From: Sandaracinobacteroides sayramensis
Lineage (GTDB): Bacteria; Pseudomonadota; Alphaproteobacteria; Sphingomonadales; Sphingomonadaceae
Direction: 5' to 3'
NCBI RefSeq assembly: GCF_022014495.1
Contig: NZ_JAKLSQ010000010.1
Span: 1 to 64,000, forward strand
Length of the DNA stretch: 64,000 nucleotides
The notes under the pieces were generated by a model. That model saw only the letters and a program-made list of their open reading frames with translations, did no database searches and had not been told where the DNA came from. Shown piece by piece: positions 45,631 through 54,726 of this stretch. The translations under genes and the position numbers were made by a program. Numbering within the stretch: position 1 is the stretch's first letter; every line of letters begins with the position of its first letter.

Positions 45631-48048
45631 TCAGCCGGGGCCGTCGCTGCCGATCGGCATTCCGGGCGGCACCTTCAGGGCGCTGTCGGGCCGGGCGAGA
45701 AGGGCGTTCAGCGCCTCGCGATCCTGGAGCAGGGCGGACATGGCGCGGTTCCAGTCCCGCTGGATGGGGGAATCCCCGGCCTTTATGGCGAGCTGGCGGC
45801 CATGGTCCGCCAGATGCGCTTCCAGAAGCCGCGCATTGCTGGCGGCGAGTTCGGGGTTCCGCGCGGCGCGGGCGAGCGTCAGGAGGGTGCGGGTGCCGAT
45901 GCGGCGGCGGACCTCGGCCAGCGCCGCCGAGCCGGCGGGGGCGTTGTCCAGCGCCAGCAGGCGGCGGGTGAGCGAGGCGAGCGAGAGCGTGGCGGGGTCG
46001 TGGCGGCCGGCCTCCGCCAGCCGGTTCAGGCGGGCGGGGTGGAGCAGCGCCTCCAGCGTGACGGTCGCCGCCGCGTCGGTTGCGGCCAGCGGGTCGAAGA
46101 CGGTGCCGCCGGCGGTCTGGAATATCTCGATCTCGAACTGGCGGTCGCGCTCTCCGGACCAGCCGGCGGAAAGCAGCGGGGTGAGCGTCGCCGGCACGTC
46201 CAGTTCGGCGGGGTCCAGCGTTTTCAGCAGGGCGTCGAAAGCCGAGGCCTGCACCGCCGCGGCCACCGGCTCCGCGCGTTCCTGGCCGGCGCCCGCCACC
46301 GCGTAGCGGCTGTCCACCCCGCCGATCAGCTTGGCGGCGGCTTCCACCTGATAGCGGTGCATCAGCCAGATCGGCACGAACTTGCGGCGCAGGTTGCTGA
46401 CCGGCTCGCCCGGATAGAGGGCGGCGAGGCCGAAACGGTCGACCGCGACGCGGCGAACCGCCATCATCCGGCCGAGTTCGGCGACCGGGTCGGCGCCGTC
46501 GTCCCACAGGCTGCCGTGGGGGTGGGCGCTGCCGACGTCGCGCGCCTGCTCGTCGCCGACGAAGCGCAGGCCCTGTTGCGTGGCTTCGGTGGCGCGGGCG
46601 AAGGCGGCGGCATCGGCGTTTTCGCCGGGCGGCTCCTCGTAGAGCCAACGGATGGCGAAGACGTCCCAGCGGCCGACGCCGGTGCCATAGGCGTCCGACA
46701 GGTCGGGGGCGCCGTTCGCCAGTTGCACGCGCGGGGCGGGATAGTCCATCACCGAGGCGCGGTTCTGCGTGCTGCCGGCGAAATTGTGCGCGAGGCCGAG
46801 CGCGTGGCCGATTTCATGCGCCGACAACTGGCGGATCCGTTGCAGCGCCACCTGCGCCGGGTCGTTGGGGCCGCCGCTGCCGGTCTGCGCCGCGCCGACG
46901 AGGCCTTCGTAGATCAGCATGTCCTGCCGGACGCGGAGCGAGCCGAGCAGCACCGTGCCCTTCAGGATTTCCCCGGTGCGCGGGTCGGTGACGGCGTAGC
47001 CATAGGACCAGCCGCGCGTCGCCCGGTTGATCCAGTTGACGACGTTCACCCTTATGTCGAGCGGGTCGACGCCTTCGGGCAGGATCTCCACCTTGTAGGC
47101 GTCGATGTAGCCGGCGGCCTCGAACGCCTTTTCCCACCAGCGGGCGCCTTCCAGCAGCGCGGTGCGGATGGGTTCGGGGGCGGCGCTGTCGATGTAGAAG
47201 AGGATCGGCTTCTTCACCCGGGAGCGGGGGGCCGAAGGGTCTGTCTTTTCCAGCCGGAAGCGGTTGGCGACGTCGCGCACCACCGGTTCGCCCAAGGGGG
47301 CGGCGAAGTCGACGATCTGGCTGGAGAAGCTGCCGCCGCGCGGGTCGAAGCGGCGGGGCTGGTAGCCGGCGATGTCGGGCAGGCGGATGAAGCTGTGGCG
47401 GACGGTGATGCCGATCTGGCGCGGGTCGGGCGCGATGTTGCGGATTTCGGCGCCGGGCGTGTCCGAGACGAAGGTCTGCAGCGCTTCGAATTCCAGATTG
47501 TCGGGGAAGACGCGGGTGGCGGCCGGGTCGGCGGCGCTGAGGTCCGGCGCGAGCTTCCAGCCGGCTTCGCCGGCGCCCTTCAGGCTGCCGCCGATGTTCT
47601 GCGCGTCTTTGGTGAGGAAGGGGGCGATGTCCACCAGGAAGCCGCCGTTCGCGGTGGGGATGGCGTCCCCCAGCCAGAGGGTGGAGGTGGCGAAGGCGTC
47701 GCGCGCGGCGGCCTGCTCGGCGGCCGGGGCGCCGGTGGCGCGGAAGCGGGGGTTCTCTAGCTCGAAGGCGACCTTCTTTCCCAGCCGGCGGACGGCGAGG
47801 ATGTGCGCGGGGCCGGGGCGGGAACGGTCGAGGCCGAGCGGGGCGGAGCCGACCCCGGTGCGGAGTTGCGCGGCGTAGAGGAGGCGGGTGGAGACGCCGT
47901 CCGCGCCCGGCGGCGGGAAGGCGATGAGGATGCGGCCGTTGGCCTTGTCGAGATGCACCGGGAGCAGCCCCTGGTGCAGTTCGGTGCCGGCCGTGGGGGA
48001 AGCGGGCTTTGCCGCCGTTGCGGGCGCGGACAGCGCCAGCATGAACAC
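45631..48048 (-). CDS. Secreted zinc-dependent metalloprotease (DUF5117-type)
   Basis: An 805-residue extracytoplasmic protease. The metzincin-like zinc motif HEIGHALGLAH lies at about residues 407-417 after SA, followed by NFAGS and, further on, SVMDYPAP, the Met-turn. The N-terminal domain (about 20-230) fits DUF5117. The GTG at 48048 gives only MFMLALSAPATAA as leader, with no positive residue. A CTG at 48078, seven bases after GGAG, would add NRLFPAATLV and restore a normal signal peptide. The gene is flanked by two DUF4136 lipoprotein genes on the same strand. The substrate is unknown. Confidence 0.85.
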   Translation of the reverse strand: MFMLALSAPATAAKPASPTAGTELHQGLLPVHLDKANGRILIAFPPPGADGVSTRLLYAAQLRTGVGSAPLGLDRSRPGPAHILAVRRLGKKVAFELENPRFRATGAPAAEQAAARDAFATSTLWLGDAIPTANGGFLVDIAPFLTKDAQNIGGSLKGAGEAGWKLAPDLSAADPAATRVFPDNLEFEALQTFVSDTPGAEIRNIAPDPRQIGITVRHSFIRLPDIAGYQPRRFDPRGGSFSSQIVDFAAPLGEPVVRDVANRFRLEKTDPSAPRSRVKKPILFYIDSAAPEPIRTALLEGARWWEKAFEAAGYIDAYKVEILPEGVDPLDIRVNVVNWINRATRGWSYGYAVTDPRTGEILKGTVLLGSLRVRQDMLIYEGLVGAAQTGSGGPNDPAQVALQRIRQLSAHEIGHALGLAHNFAGSTQNRASVMDYPAPRVQLANGAPDLSDAYGTGVGRWDVFAIRWLYEEPPGENADAAAFARATEATQQGLRFVGDEQARDVGSAHPHGSLWDDGADPVAELGRMMAVRRVAVDRFGLAALYPGEPVSNLRRKFVPIWLMHRYQVEAAAKLIGGVDSRYAVAGAGQERAEPVAAAVQASAFDALLKTLDPAELDVPATLTPLLSAGWSGERDRQFEIEIFQTAGGTVFDPLAATDAAATVTLEALLHPARLNRLAEAGRHDPATLSLASLTRRLLALDNAPAGSAALAEVRRRIGTRTLLTLARAARNPELAASNARLLEAHLADHGRQLAIKAGDSPIQRDWNRAMSALLQDREALNALLARPDSALKVPPGMPIGSDGPG

Positions 48049-48139
48049 GAGGGTGGCGGCCGGGAAGAGGCGGTTCAGCTTCGGTCTCCGAAGAAAATCG
48101 CCCCGCCGGACGGGCCGGCGGGGCGACTGGTCTTTCAGC

Positions 48140-48718
48140 TCAGAGGCGGACCTGCTGGGTGACGCCCGGCTTGCCCGGGAAATCGCGGAAGAGGGCTTCG
48201 GACAGCACCGGCACCGCCCAGGTGAGGGTGGCGCCCTGCGAGCCGGCCTGCGCCGTCTTGGAGGCGCGGCCTTCCCAGATCTTCACGCCATCGGCCTGGC
48301 GCTGGATCTGCACGGCGACGGTGGTGGTGCGCTCGGTGCTGTTGCGCGGGCCGCGGCCGACCGGGGTGGCGATGACGGTGGGGCCGACCGGCACGCCGAC
48401 CGTGGTGCCCGGGCGGGTGACGGTGGTGCCGTCCGTCTGGGCGATGTCGAGCACGGCGATATATTGCGCCTGGGCGGCGTCCGGCACGGTCTGGAAGCCC
48501 TGCCGGCGCATTTCGACGGCGACGGATTCCGCGTGCGTGCGGAATTCGAGGTTGTTGGCGATCGAAGGGTCGGACGGCTGGATGAAGAGGGTGCCGCGGT
48601 TGATCGGCTGGTTTGTGTGGAAGCGCGCGACATCGGCGTAGGTGCCGCCACGGCCGCAGGCCGAAAGGGCCAGCATCAGCGCGATCGAAGTGGCTGCGAG
48701 GATTTGCCGGTTCTTCAT
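48140..48718 (-). CDS. DUF4136 family lipoprotein (copy 2)
   Basis: A 192-residue lipoprotein with lipobox LALSAC (cysteine at about 21). It shares with the copy at 44849 the RFHTNQPINRGTLFIQP start, AESVAVEMRRQGF, VGVPVGPTVI in place of the glycine loop, and KIWEGRASKTAQAG. The conserved end LFRDFPGKPGVTQQVRL parallels MFKGFPGPAGQTVQVPIR of copy 1. GGAGG precedes the ATG at 48718. It is upstream of the metalloprotease on the same strand, about 60-90 bp apart. Confidence 0.8.
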   Translation of the reverse strand: MKNRQILAATSIALMLALSACGRGGTYADVARFHTNQPINRGTLFIQPSDPSIANNLEFRTHAESVAVEMRRQGFQTVPDAAQAQYIAVLDIAQTDGTTVTRPGTTVGVPVGPTVIATPVGRGPRNSTERTTTVAVQIQRQADGVKIWEGRASKTAQAGSQGATLTWAVPVLSEALFRDFPGKPGVTQQVRL

Positions 48719-48803
48719 CTGTTGCCTCCTGTTAAAGTGTCAAAAAGAACAGTATTTCGCCATCCCTAGACCCACTCAGGGTCAGGCGCCAGTGGCGATG
48801 CGA

Positions 48804-49913
48804 TCAATTCGTCGATTTCACTTCGCAGGCGCCTTCGAGCGCGCGGATCCAGGCGGAGACGAGGGCTGTGCCTTCGGCGTGGGAAGTGCTTCGGCCGATC
48901 TCCGGCATCATCTCGCCGGGGGCGACGCTTTCCATCCGGTAAACGAGGATCGACTGGTCCGGGTGGCCGGGCACGATGGCGAACGTCCGGTCCCCCGTGC
49001 CTTGTCCGGCGGCGACCGGCGGCTTGCAGAAGCCCAGTTCGCGCCGGTCGCTGGTCGCGGCGTCCAGATGCAGGCCGGAGGTGCGCGCCGGGCCTGCGGG
49101 GTTGTGGCAATGGCCGCAGTTCACGTCGAGATAGGCCCGCGCGCGGGCTTCAAGCGGCCGGGCCGTGTCCGTCCAGACCGCGCTGGCGGGGGCGGGGGTT
49201 TCCGGCAGGCCGGCGAGCCTGCCGGCTTGCGCCAGCCATCGCAGCTGGTCGGGGTGGCCCGGGGCGAAGGGGGAGGGGATGCCGAGGCCGCGCGCGGTGG
49301 GGCCGATGGGCTGGAGCTTCCGGCTGGCGGCGTCGGGCACATGGCAGGCGCCGCATTGGGTGGCGTTGGGGATGACATAGGTGAACTCGTCGCCGCGGCC
49401 GGCGAGCCGGACTTTGGCGATGCCGCCGATGCGTTGCAGTTTCGCCCGCGTGCCCTCGGCGTTCCAGACATAGGGAAGGGCGACCCAGCCCTGTTCGCGG
49501 TGCACGAGGAGCCGGGTTTCGATCAGGCGGACACGGGTGAGGTCGAGCGCGCCGTCTTCCAGCCGGGCGGGGCCATCGGCGGGGAGCGCGCGGCCTTCGG
49601 CGTCGGTCGGGTAGTAGAAGCTTTTCGAGATGATGGTGCCGACGGGGAAGTCGAGCGCCTGCGCCGGGTGGTAGCGGGCCTGCTGCCCGTCCGGCATCCA
49701 GATCGTGCGCAGTTTCGAGGCATGGTCGGTGAAGAGCGGGGTGGCGAGCTCATAGGGCAGGCTGCCGTCGGCCAGGCGCAATTTGCCGCCTTCCACGCGG
49801 AGCACGCCCCAGTCGGCGAGGTCTTCCGGGTCGTCTTCGGCGTGGAAGGTCACTCCGCCGGGCGGGGAGCAGGCGGCGAGGAGAAGCAGTGCCAGCGCCG
49901 CCAGCCAGCGCAT
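48804..49913 (-). CDS. SO2930-family diheme c-type cytochrome
   Basis: A 369-residue periplasmic lipoprotein cytochrome. The lipobox is LLLAAC (cysteine at about 15). Two heme-binding motifs, CGACH (about residue 187) and CGHCH (about 266), give two covalent hemes. Surrounding WVALPYVWNAEGTRAKLQ and YLDVNCGHCHNPAGPAR match the SO2930 family. Its ATG overlaps the stop of the beta-helix gene (TGATG), so the two are coupled. Family partners always seem to include that beta-helix protein, but the pathway is unknown. Confidence 0.88.
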   Translation of the reverse strand: MRWLAALALLLLAACSPPGGVTFHAEDDPEDLADWGVLRVEGGKLRLADGSLPYELATPLFTDHASKLRTIWMPDGQQARYHPAQALDFPVGTIISKSFYYPTDAEGRALPADGPARLEDGALDLTRVRLIETRLLVHREQGWVALPYVWNAEGTRAKLQRIGGIAKVRLAGRGDEFTYVIPNATQCGACHVPDAASRKLQPIGPTARGLGIPSPFAPGHPDQLRWLAQAGRLAGLPETPAPASAVWTDTARPLEARARAYLDVNCGHCHNPAGPARTSGLHLDAATSDRRELGFCKPPVAAGQGTGDRTFAIVPGHPDQSILVYRMESVAPGEMMPEIGRSTSHAEGTALVSAWIRALEGACEVKSTN

Positions 49914-51169
49914 CAGCGGCCGGCGCCTTCCGCCCAGCTGAGGTCCAGCGTGACGGCGGGGAGCCGCGGCAGCGTGCAGCCATGTATCGCGCTGATCTTC
50001 GGATTGCGGAACCTGTTCGGGCCGTCGGCGTTCAGCACTTCGGCCGGCGCATTGTCGACGCAGAGCGCCGGCGGCGTGCCGGGCGGCGGGCTGGGGTTCA
50101 CGAAACCGTCCCACAATATGTCGGGAAGGCGGCCGTCGAGGCCGAACTTCAAGGTTTTGAGTGCGAGCAGTTCCGTGGTGCCGGGCTTGTCGCCGCCGCC
50201 CTGGAAGCGGTTGCCATGGACGTGGATTCCCTGCGCCCAGGGATCGAACGTCTTCGCCACCCCCTCCTTCGTCATGTAGCCGGTGGAGAAATAGCTGGAG
50301 ACGATGACGTTCGCCGTGCGGTTGTTGCCGATGTCGTTGTCGAAGATCTCGACCAGGTCGTTGGAGTTGACGATGACGCCACTGCCGGTGGGAACGGTGG
50401 CGACGACCGTGCCTTTGGCGGCGAAATTGTCGGTGTTGTTGTGGTTCACCCGATTGTGGAACACCCGGGTGCTGTGGCCGGCCTGCGGCAGGTTCGGCAT
50501 GTTGAAGATGAGGATGCCGCCGCTGTTGTTGGTGGCGACATTGTCGTGCACGTCGGCGTTCACGCTGTTTTCGATTTCGATTCCGGCGACATTATATTCC
50601 GCGCGGCTGTTGCGGACGACGATGTCCACCGACTGGCCGACATAGATTCCGGCGTCCGACGCGCCGATGGCGACGGCGCCGTCGATCAGCACGTTCCTGG
50701 TCTGCACCGGATAGATGCCATAGGCGCCGTTCTTCGTGTCCGGCCCGTTCGTCCATTCGGCGCGGACGCGGCGGATGATCACATTCTCGACGCCGTTCAC
50801 CTTCAGGGCGTCGCCCTTCGAATCCTCGATGGCGAGATCCTCGATGAGGAAGTTGCCGCCGGTGACCAGCAGCCCCTCGGCGCCGGCGATCTGGCCCTTG
50901 AAGCTGAGGATGGTCTTGTCCATTCCTTCGCCGCGCAGCGTGACCCCGGGGGTCGCGAGGCTGAGCGAGCGGTCGAAGCTGTAGAGGCCGGCGGGGATGG
51001 CGATCACGTCGCCCGGCTTCGCCGTCACCAGTTGCTCCATCAGCTTTTCCGTGGCCTGCTGGCTGGCGGGTGAAGGCCGCCCTTCCTGCGGCGAAGCCGG
51101 CTTCTGCTGGTTGCAGGCGGCGAGGAAAAGCGCGATCGTGGCGCCGGCCGCGAGGCGATGCTGCATCAT
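49913..51169 (-). CDS. Parallel beta-helix repeat lipoprotein (SO2929-like)
   Basis: A 418-residue exported lipoprotein (lipobox LFLAAC, about residue 18) whose body is a right-handed beta-helix. Repeating strands are easy to see, for example NVIIRRVRAEW, NVLIDGAVAIGASDAGIYVG and GIEIENSVNADVHDNVATNN, with Asn ladders. Such folds bind or cleave polysaccharides, but no catalytic set is clear. The start has GGAGGAG just upstream, with ATG ATG at 51169/51166. It is the first gene of a pair with the diheme cytochrome and is divergent from a TetR regulator. Confidence 0.85.
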   Translation of the reverse strand: MMQHRLAAGATIALFLAACNQQKPASPQEGRPSPASQQATEKLMEQLVTAKPGDVIAIPAGLYSFDRSLSLATPGVTLRGEGMDKTILSFKGQIAGAEGLLVTGGNFLIEDLAIEDSKGDALKVNGVENVIIRRVRAEWTNGPDTKNGAYGIYPVQTRNVLIDGAVAIGASDAGIYVGQSVDIVVRNSRAEYNVAGIEIENSVNADVHDNVATNNSGGILIFNMPNLPQAGHSTRVFHNRVNHNNTDNFAAKGTVVATVPTGSGVIVNSNDLVEIFDNDIGNNRTANVIVSSYFSTGYMTKEGVAKTFDPWAQGIHVHGNRFQGGGDKPGTTELLALKTLKFGLDGRLPDILWDGFVNPSPPPGTPPALCVDNAPAEVLNADGPNRFRNPKISAIHGCTLPRLPAVTLDLSWAEGAGR

Positions 51170-51327
51170 GTCTCCTCCCTCCCCGGAATTTTTCGGGATA
51201 TTTGCATCCAGCCTGTCATAGAGGACTGGAGGTGGCAACGATAAAGTGAGCGGAGTTCATTTTGCCCGCGGAAAGCGCCCTGGGGAGAGGGCGGCGGGTG
51301 GGAAGTGCATGGGAGGTAAGCGTATTT

Positions 51328-51954
51328 ATGAGCCGCAGGACACCGACGCAGCCGCGCGCGCAGGCGACCCGTCGTTCCATCCTGGACGCGACCATGAGCC
51401 TGATGGAGCGGAATGAGCCGGAAGCGATCACCACCGGCATGGTGGCGGATGCGGCGGGCGTGCCGGTCGGCTCGGTCTATCGCTATTTCCGCGATCGCGG
51501 CGATATTTTCCGGGCTTTGTGCCAGGAACTGATGGACCGGGTGGACGAGCCGCTGGAAGCCCTGCTGCGGCGCGACGAGCCGGTGGAGGCGTTGATCGAG
51601 GAGACGCTGGAACTGCTGGTGGCGACCAGTTCGGAAGCGGATCTGCGGCTTGTGCGTGTTCTGAAGACTTCGCCGGAACTGGCGGAAATCGAAATGAAAT
51701 CCAATCAGCGGGTCGGGGAAATCCTGGCCGGGGCGCTGGGCGCGCGCAACCCGGCGCTGAAGCCGGTGGAGCGCCGGGCCGGGGCGACCGTGCTGATGCG
51801 CGCCGTGCTGTCCTTCGTGGAGCCGATCATGGCGGAAGCCGATCCGGCCATGCGCGACGCCGTGCATCGGGAGGCGGTGCGCATGGCCGGGGTCTATGCC
51901 CGGCTGCTGACGGAGGAGGGCCGGGCTGGGTTGAGAAGCCATGGAAGTGACTGA
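51328..51954 (+). CDS. TetR/AcrR family transcriptional regulator
   Basis: A 208-residue repressor with an N-terminal TetR helix-turn-helix at about residues 10-58 (TRRSILDATMSLMERNEPEA, VADAAGVPVGSVYRYFRDRG) and a helical ligand-binding part. The ATG at 51328 has GGAGG about 11 bases upstream. It is divergent from the beta-helix/cytochrome operon, so it may control that operon; the effector is unknown. Its last nine codons (LRSHGSD and before) and TGA stop are encoded by the left end of a repeat element. Confidence 0.86.
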   Translation: MSRRTPTQPRAQATRRSILDATMSLMERNEPEAITTGMVADAAGVPVGSVYRYFRDRGDIFRALCQELMDRVDEPLEALLRRDEPVEALIEETLELLVATSSEADLRLVRVLKTSPELAEIEMKSNQRVGEILAGALGARNPALKPVERRAGATVLMRAVLSFVEPIMAEADPAMRDAVHREAVRMAGVYARLLTEEGRAGLRSHGSD

Positions 51955-52092
51955 TCTGTTTCCGTCATCCCGGGCTTCATCCGGGATTCCGCTTCTTGTC
52001 CGCGCCGGGCGGAAAGCTGGACCCCGGGTCAAGCCCGGGGTGACGAAGGGGAATAGCGGGGTAGTGAAGGGGAGTGGGAGGCCCCGGCCTAG
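51926..52092. repeat. Palindromic intergenic element filling the gap between two convergent genes
   Basis: The left end CTGGGTTGAGAAGCCATGGA lies inside the TetR reading frame and supplies its stop. Then come CCGTCATCCCGGGCTTCATC, the spacer, AAAGCTGGACCCCGGGTCAA, GCCCGGGGTGACGAAGGGGA and the end GCCCCGGCCTAG. The CTAG at 52089-52092 contains the stop of the MoxR gene, so this copy touches both neighbours. Confidence 0.82.
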
Positions 52093-52952
52093 CTCTTCGC
52101 GCCCTCACGTCGCGACATGAAGGCGAGGCGTTCGAACAGCATCACGTCCTGCTCGTTCTTGAGGAGGGCGCCGTGGAGCGGCGGGATCAGCTTCTTGGGG
52201 TCGCGCGATTGCAGCACGTCGAGCGGCAGATCCTCGTGCAGGAGGAGCTTCAGCCAGTCCAGCAGTTCCGAGGTGCTGGGCTTTTTCTTCAGGCCCGGGA
52301 CTTCGCGGATGTCGTAGAAGACGCTGAGCGCCTCGCGCACCAGCGCCTTCTGGATTCCGGGGAAATGCACTTCGATGATCGCCTTCATCGTGTCGGCGTC
52401 CGGGAAGCGGATATAGTGGAAGAAGCAGCGGCGCAGGAAGGCGTCCGGCAGCTCCTTCTCGTTGTTGGAGGTGATGACGACGATGGGGCGCTGCTCGGCC
52501 TTCACCGTCTCGCCGGTTTCGTAGACGTTGAATTCCATCCGGTCGAGCTCCTGCAGGAGGTCGTTCGGGAACTCGATGTCGGCCTTGTCGATCTCGTCGA
52601 TCAGCAGGACGGGGAGGCGGGGCGAGACGAAGGCGTCCCAGAGCTTGCCGCGGCGGATGTAGTTGGAGATGTCGGCGACGCGCGGGTCGCCCAGCTGGCT
52701 GTCGCGCAGGCGGGCGACGGCGTCATATTCGTAGAGGCCCTGCTGCGCCTTGGTGGTGGACTTGACGTGCCATTCGAGCAGCGGCGCGTCGAGCGCCTTC
52801 GAGATCTCGTGCGCGAGGACAGTCTTGCCGGTGCCCGGCTCCCCCTTCACCAGCAGCGGCCGGCGCAGCGTGGCGGCGGCGTTGACGGCGACCTTCAGGT
52901 CGTCGGTCGCGACATAATGGTCCGTGCCTTCGAAGCGGGTGGGAGAGTTCAT
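52089..52952 (-). CDS. MoxR-family AAA+ ATPase
   Basis: A 287-residue cytoplasmic chaperone-like ATPase. Walker A is VKGEPGTGKTVLAHE (about 34-48), Walker B is LLIDEIDKAD and sensor 1 VVITSNNEKELPDAFLRRCF. The C-terminal helical lid contains LLDWLKLLLHEDLPLDVL. This subgroup often pairs with a VWA-domain protein acting in metal-cofactor insertion; no such gene is in the window next to it. The start is the ATG at 52952. Its TAG stop comes from a repeat element. Confidence 0.88.
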   Translation of the reverse strand: MNSPTRFEGTDHYVATDDLKVAVNAAATLRRPLLVKGEPGTGKTVLAHEISKALDAPLLEWHVKSTTKAQQGLYEYDAVARLRDSQLGDPRVADISNYIRRGKLWDAFVSPRLPVLLIDEIDKADIEFPNDLLQELDRMEFNVYETGETVKAEQRPIVVITSNNEKELPDAFLRRCFFHYIRFPDADTMKAIIEVHFPGIQKALVREALSVFYDIREVPGLKKKPSTSELLDWLKLLLHEDLPLDVLQSRDPKKLIPPLHGALLKNEQDVMLFERLAFMSRREGAKS

Positions 52953-53148
52953 CGGGGGTCCTTTCCCGGCCCTTCTGCGCAAGCGCCGGGCAAATGCCAA
53001 TCCGCCTTTTGCTAGGGGCCGCGGTTCGCGTGCTGAAATGCAGTCGCGCAAAACTCTTGCACTCGCGCGCCATGGGCCGCATCAAAAGGGCATTGCACGG
53101 GGTCCGCGGCCAAGACGGACCCCGATCAGGGATACGCAGGAGACCCAT

Positions 53149-54726
53149 GTGACTGATGCAACTGCGCCTAGCGCGGAGGAAGCCGGCCGGAAGACCTGGC
53201 TCGGCCACCCGCGCGGACTGTTCGTGCTGTTCTTCGCCGAGATGTGGGAGCGCTTTTCCTATTACGGGATGCGGGCGCTCTTGATCTTCTACCTCGTCCA
53301 GCACTGGATGTTCTCGGACGGCGAGGCGAGCGTGATCTATGGCGCCTATACGGCGCTGGTCTATATCACCCCGGTCATCGGCGGCTATCTGGCGGACCGC
53401 TGGCTGGGGCAGAGGAAGGCGGTGCTCTATGGCGCCGTGCTGCTGACCTTCGGTCATGTGCTGATGGCGGTGGAAGGCGATGGCGGGCAGGGCGACCCGG
53501 CGATGAACGTCTTCTGGCTGGCGCTGTCGTTCATCATCGTCGGCTCGGGCTTCCTGAAGGCCAATATCTCGGTGATCGTCGGCCAGCTCTACAAGCGCAC
53601 CGACCCGCGCCGCGATCCGGCCTACACCATCTTCTACATGGGCATCAATCTCGGCGCGGCGCTGGGCGCGCTGGGCGCCGGCTATCTGGGGCAGACCTAT
53701 GGCTGGGCTTGGGGCTTCGGCGCGGCGGGGCTCGGGATGCTGCTGGGGCTGATCGTGTTCGTGGTCGGCAAGCCCTGGCTGGAAGGCCGGGGCGAACCCG
53801 TCAACCCGCAGGCGCTGGCGGCCCGCCATGCCGGACTGCCGCTGGAATGGTGGCTGTACATCTCCGGCCTGGTGGCCGTGGCGGTGAGCTGGGTGCTGGT
53901 GCAGAACCAGGCGGTGGTCGGCACGCTGCTGGGCGTCGCCGGCGCCGTGCTGGTGGGCTATGTGCTGTGGACGGCGGTGGTGAAGCTGCCGCGCGAGGAC
54001 CGGGACCGGATCTTCGCCGCCATGTTCCTGATCGTCGGCTCCATCCTGTTCTGGGCGCTGTTCGAACAGGCGGGGTCGTCGCTGAACCTCTTCACCGACC
54101 GCTCGGTCGACCGGCAGATCCTCGGCTGGGACGTGCCGGCCTCGATGTTCCAGTCGATCAACGCCATCTATATCGTGACGCTGGCGCCCTTCTTCGCCAT
54201 GCTTTGGCTGGGGCTGGCGAAGCGCGGGCTGGAGCCGAGCGCGCCGGCCAAGTTCGGGCTGGCGATGCTGCAGCTGGGGCTCGGGTTCCTGGTGCTGGTG
54301 TGGGGCTCGCAGGGCGGCGGGCTGACTCCGGTGATCTTCATCTTCCTGATCTATCTGCTGCACACCACGGGCGAGCTCTGCCTGTCTCCGGTGGGGCTTT
54401 CGGCGATGAACCGGCTGGCGCCGGCGCATATGGCGAGCCTGATCATGGGCACCTGGTTCTTCGCGTCGGCCACCGGCAATTTCGCCGCCGGGCTGATCGC
54501 CAGGGCGACGGGCGGCAGCGAAGGCGCGGCGACCACGGAATCGACGCTGGCCGTCTATTCCAACGTGGGCTGGCTGGCGATCGGCGCCGGCGTCCTCGTG
54601 CTGCTGCTCAGCCCCTTCATCAAGAAGCTGATGCACCTTGAAAGCCTGCGGGACGAAAGCCTCGCCGGGGAAGGCGGGATCGGCGAAGCGCAGGCGGCTG
54701 GCGTGCACCCTGGAAAGGCGAACTGA
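53149..54726 (+). CDS. Peptide MFS transporter (POT/PTR2 family)
   Basis: A 525-residue proton-coupled oligopeptide transporter in the inner membrane. Helix 1 has FFAEMWERFSYYGMRALL (ExxERFxYY-type proton motif), then IGGYLADRWLGQRKAVLYGA and FYMGINLGAALGA. Late helices include GELCLSPVGLSAMNRLAP. The start is a GTG at 53149, six bases after AGGAG; the preceding ATG runs straight into TGA. The next gene's ATG overlaps its stop, so two amidohydrolases are coupled, suggesting uptake and breakdown of peptides (inferred). Confidence 0.92.
   Translation: MTDATAPSAEEAGRKTWLGHPRGLFVLFFAEMWERFSYYGMRALLIFYLVQHWMFSDGEASVIYGAYTALVYITPVIGGYLADRWLGQRKAVLYGAVLLTFGHVLMAVEGDGGQGDPAMNVFWLALSFIIVGSGFLKANISVIVGQLYKRTDPRRDPAYTIFYMGINLGAALGALGAGYLGQTYGWAWGFGAAGLGMLLGLIVFVVGKPWLEGRGEPVNPQALAARHAGLPLEWWLYISGLVAVAVSWVLVQNQAVVGTLLGVAGAVLVGYVLWTAVVKLPREDRDRIFAAMFLIVGSILFWALFEQAGSSLNLFTDRSVDRQILGWDVPASMFQSINAIYIVTLAPFFAMLWLGLAKRGLEPSAPAKFGLAMLQLGLGFLVLVWGSQGGGLTPVIFIFLIYLLHTTGELCLSPVGLSAMNRLAPAHMASLIMGTWFFASATGNFAAGLIARATGGSEGAATTESTLAVYSNVGWLAIGAGVLVLLLSPFIKKLMHLESLRDESLAGEGGIGEAQAAGVHPGKAN

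Noticed and set aside
53147-53152. ATG-TGA start-stop mini-frame overlapping the GTG start of the peptide transporter
   Set aside because: Interesting for translation control, but two codons overlapping by chance are common and no other evidence supports it.
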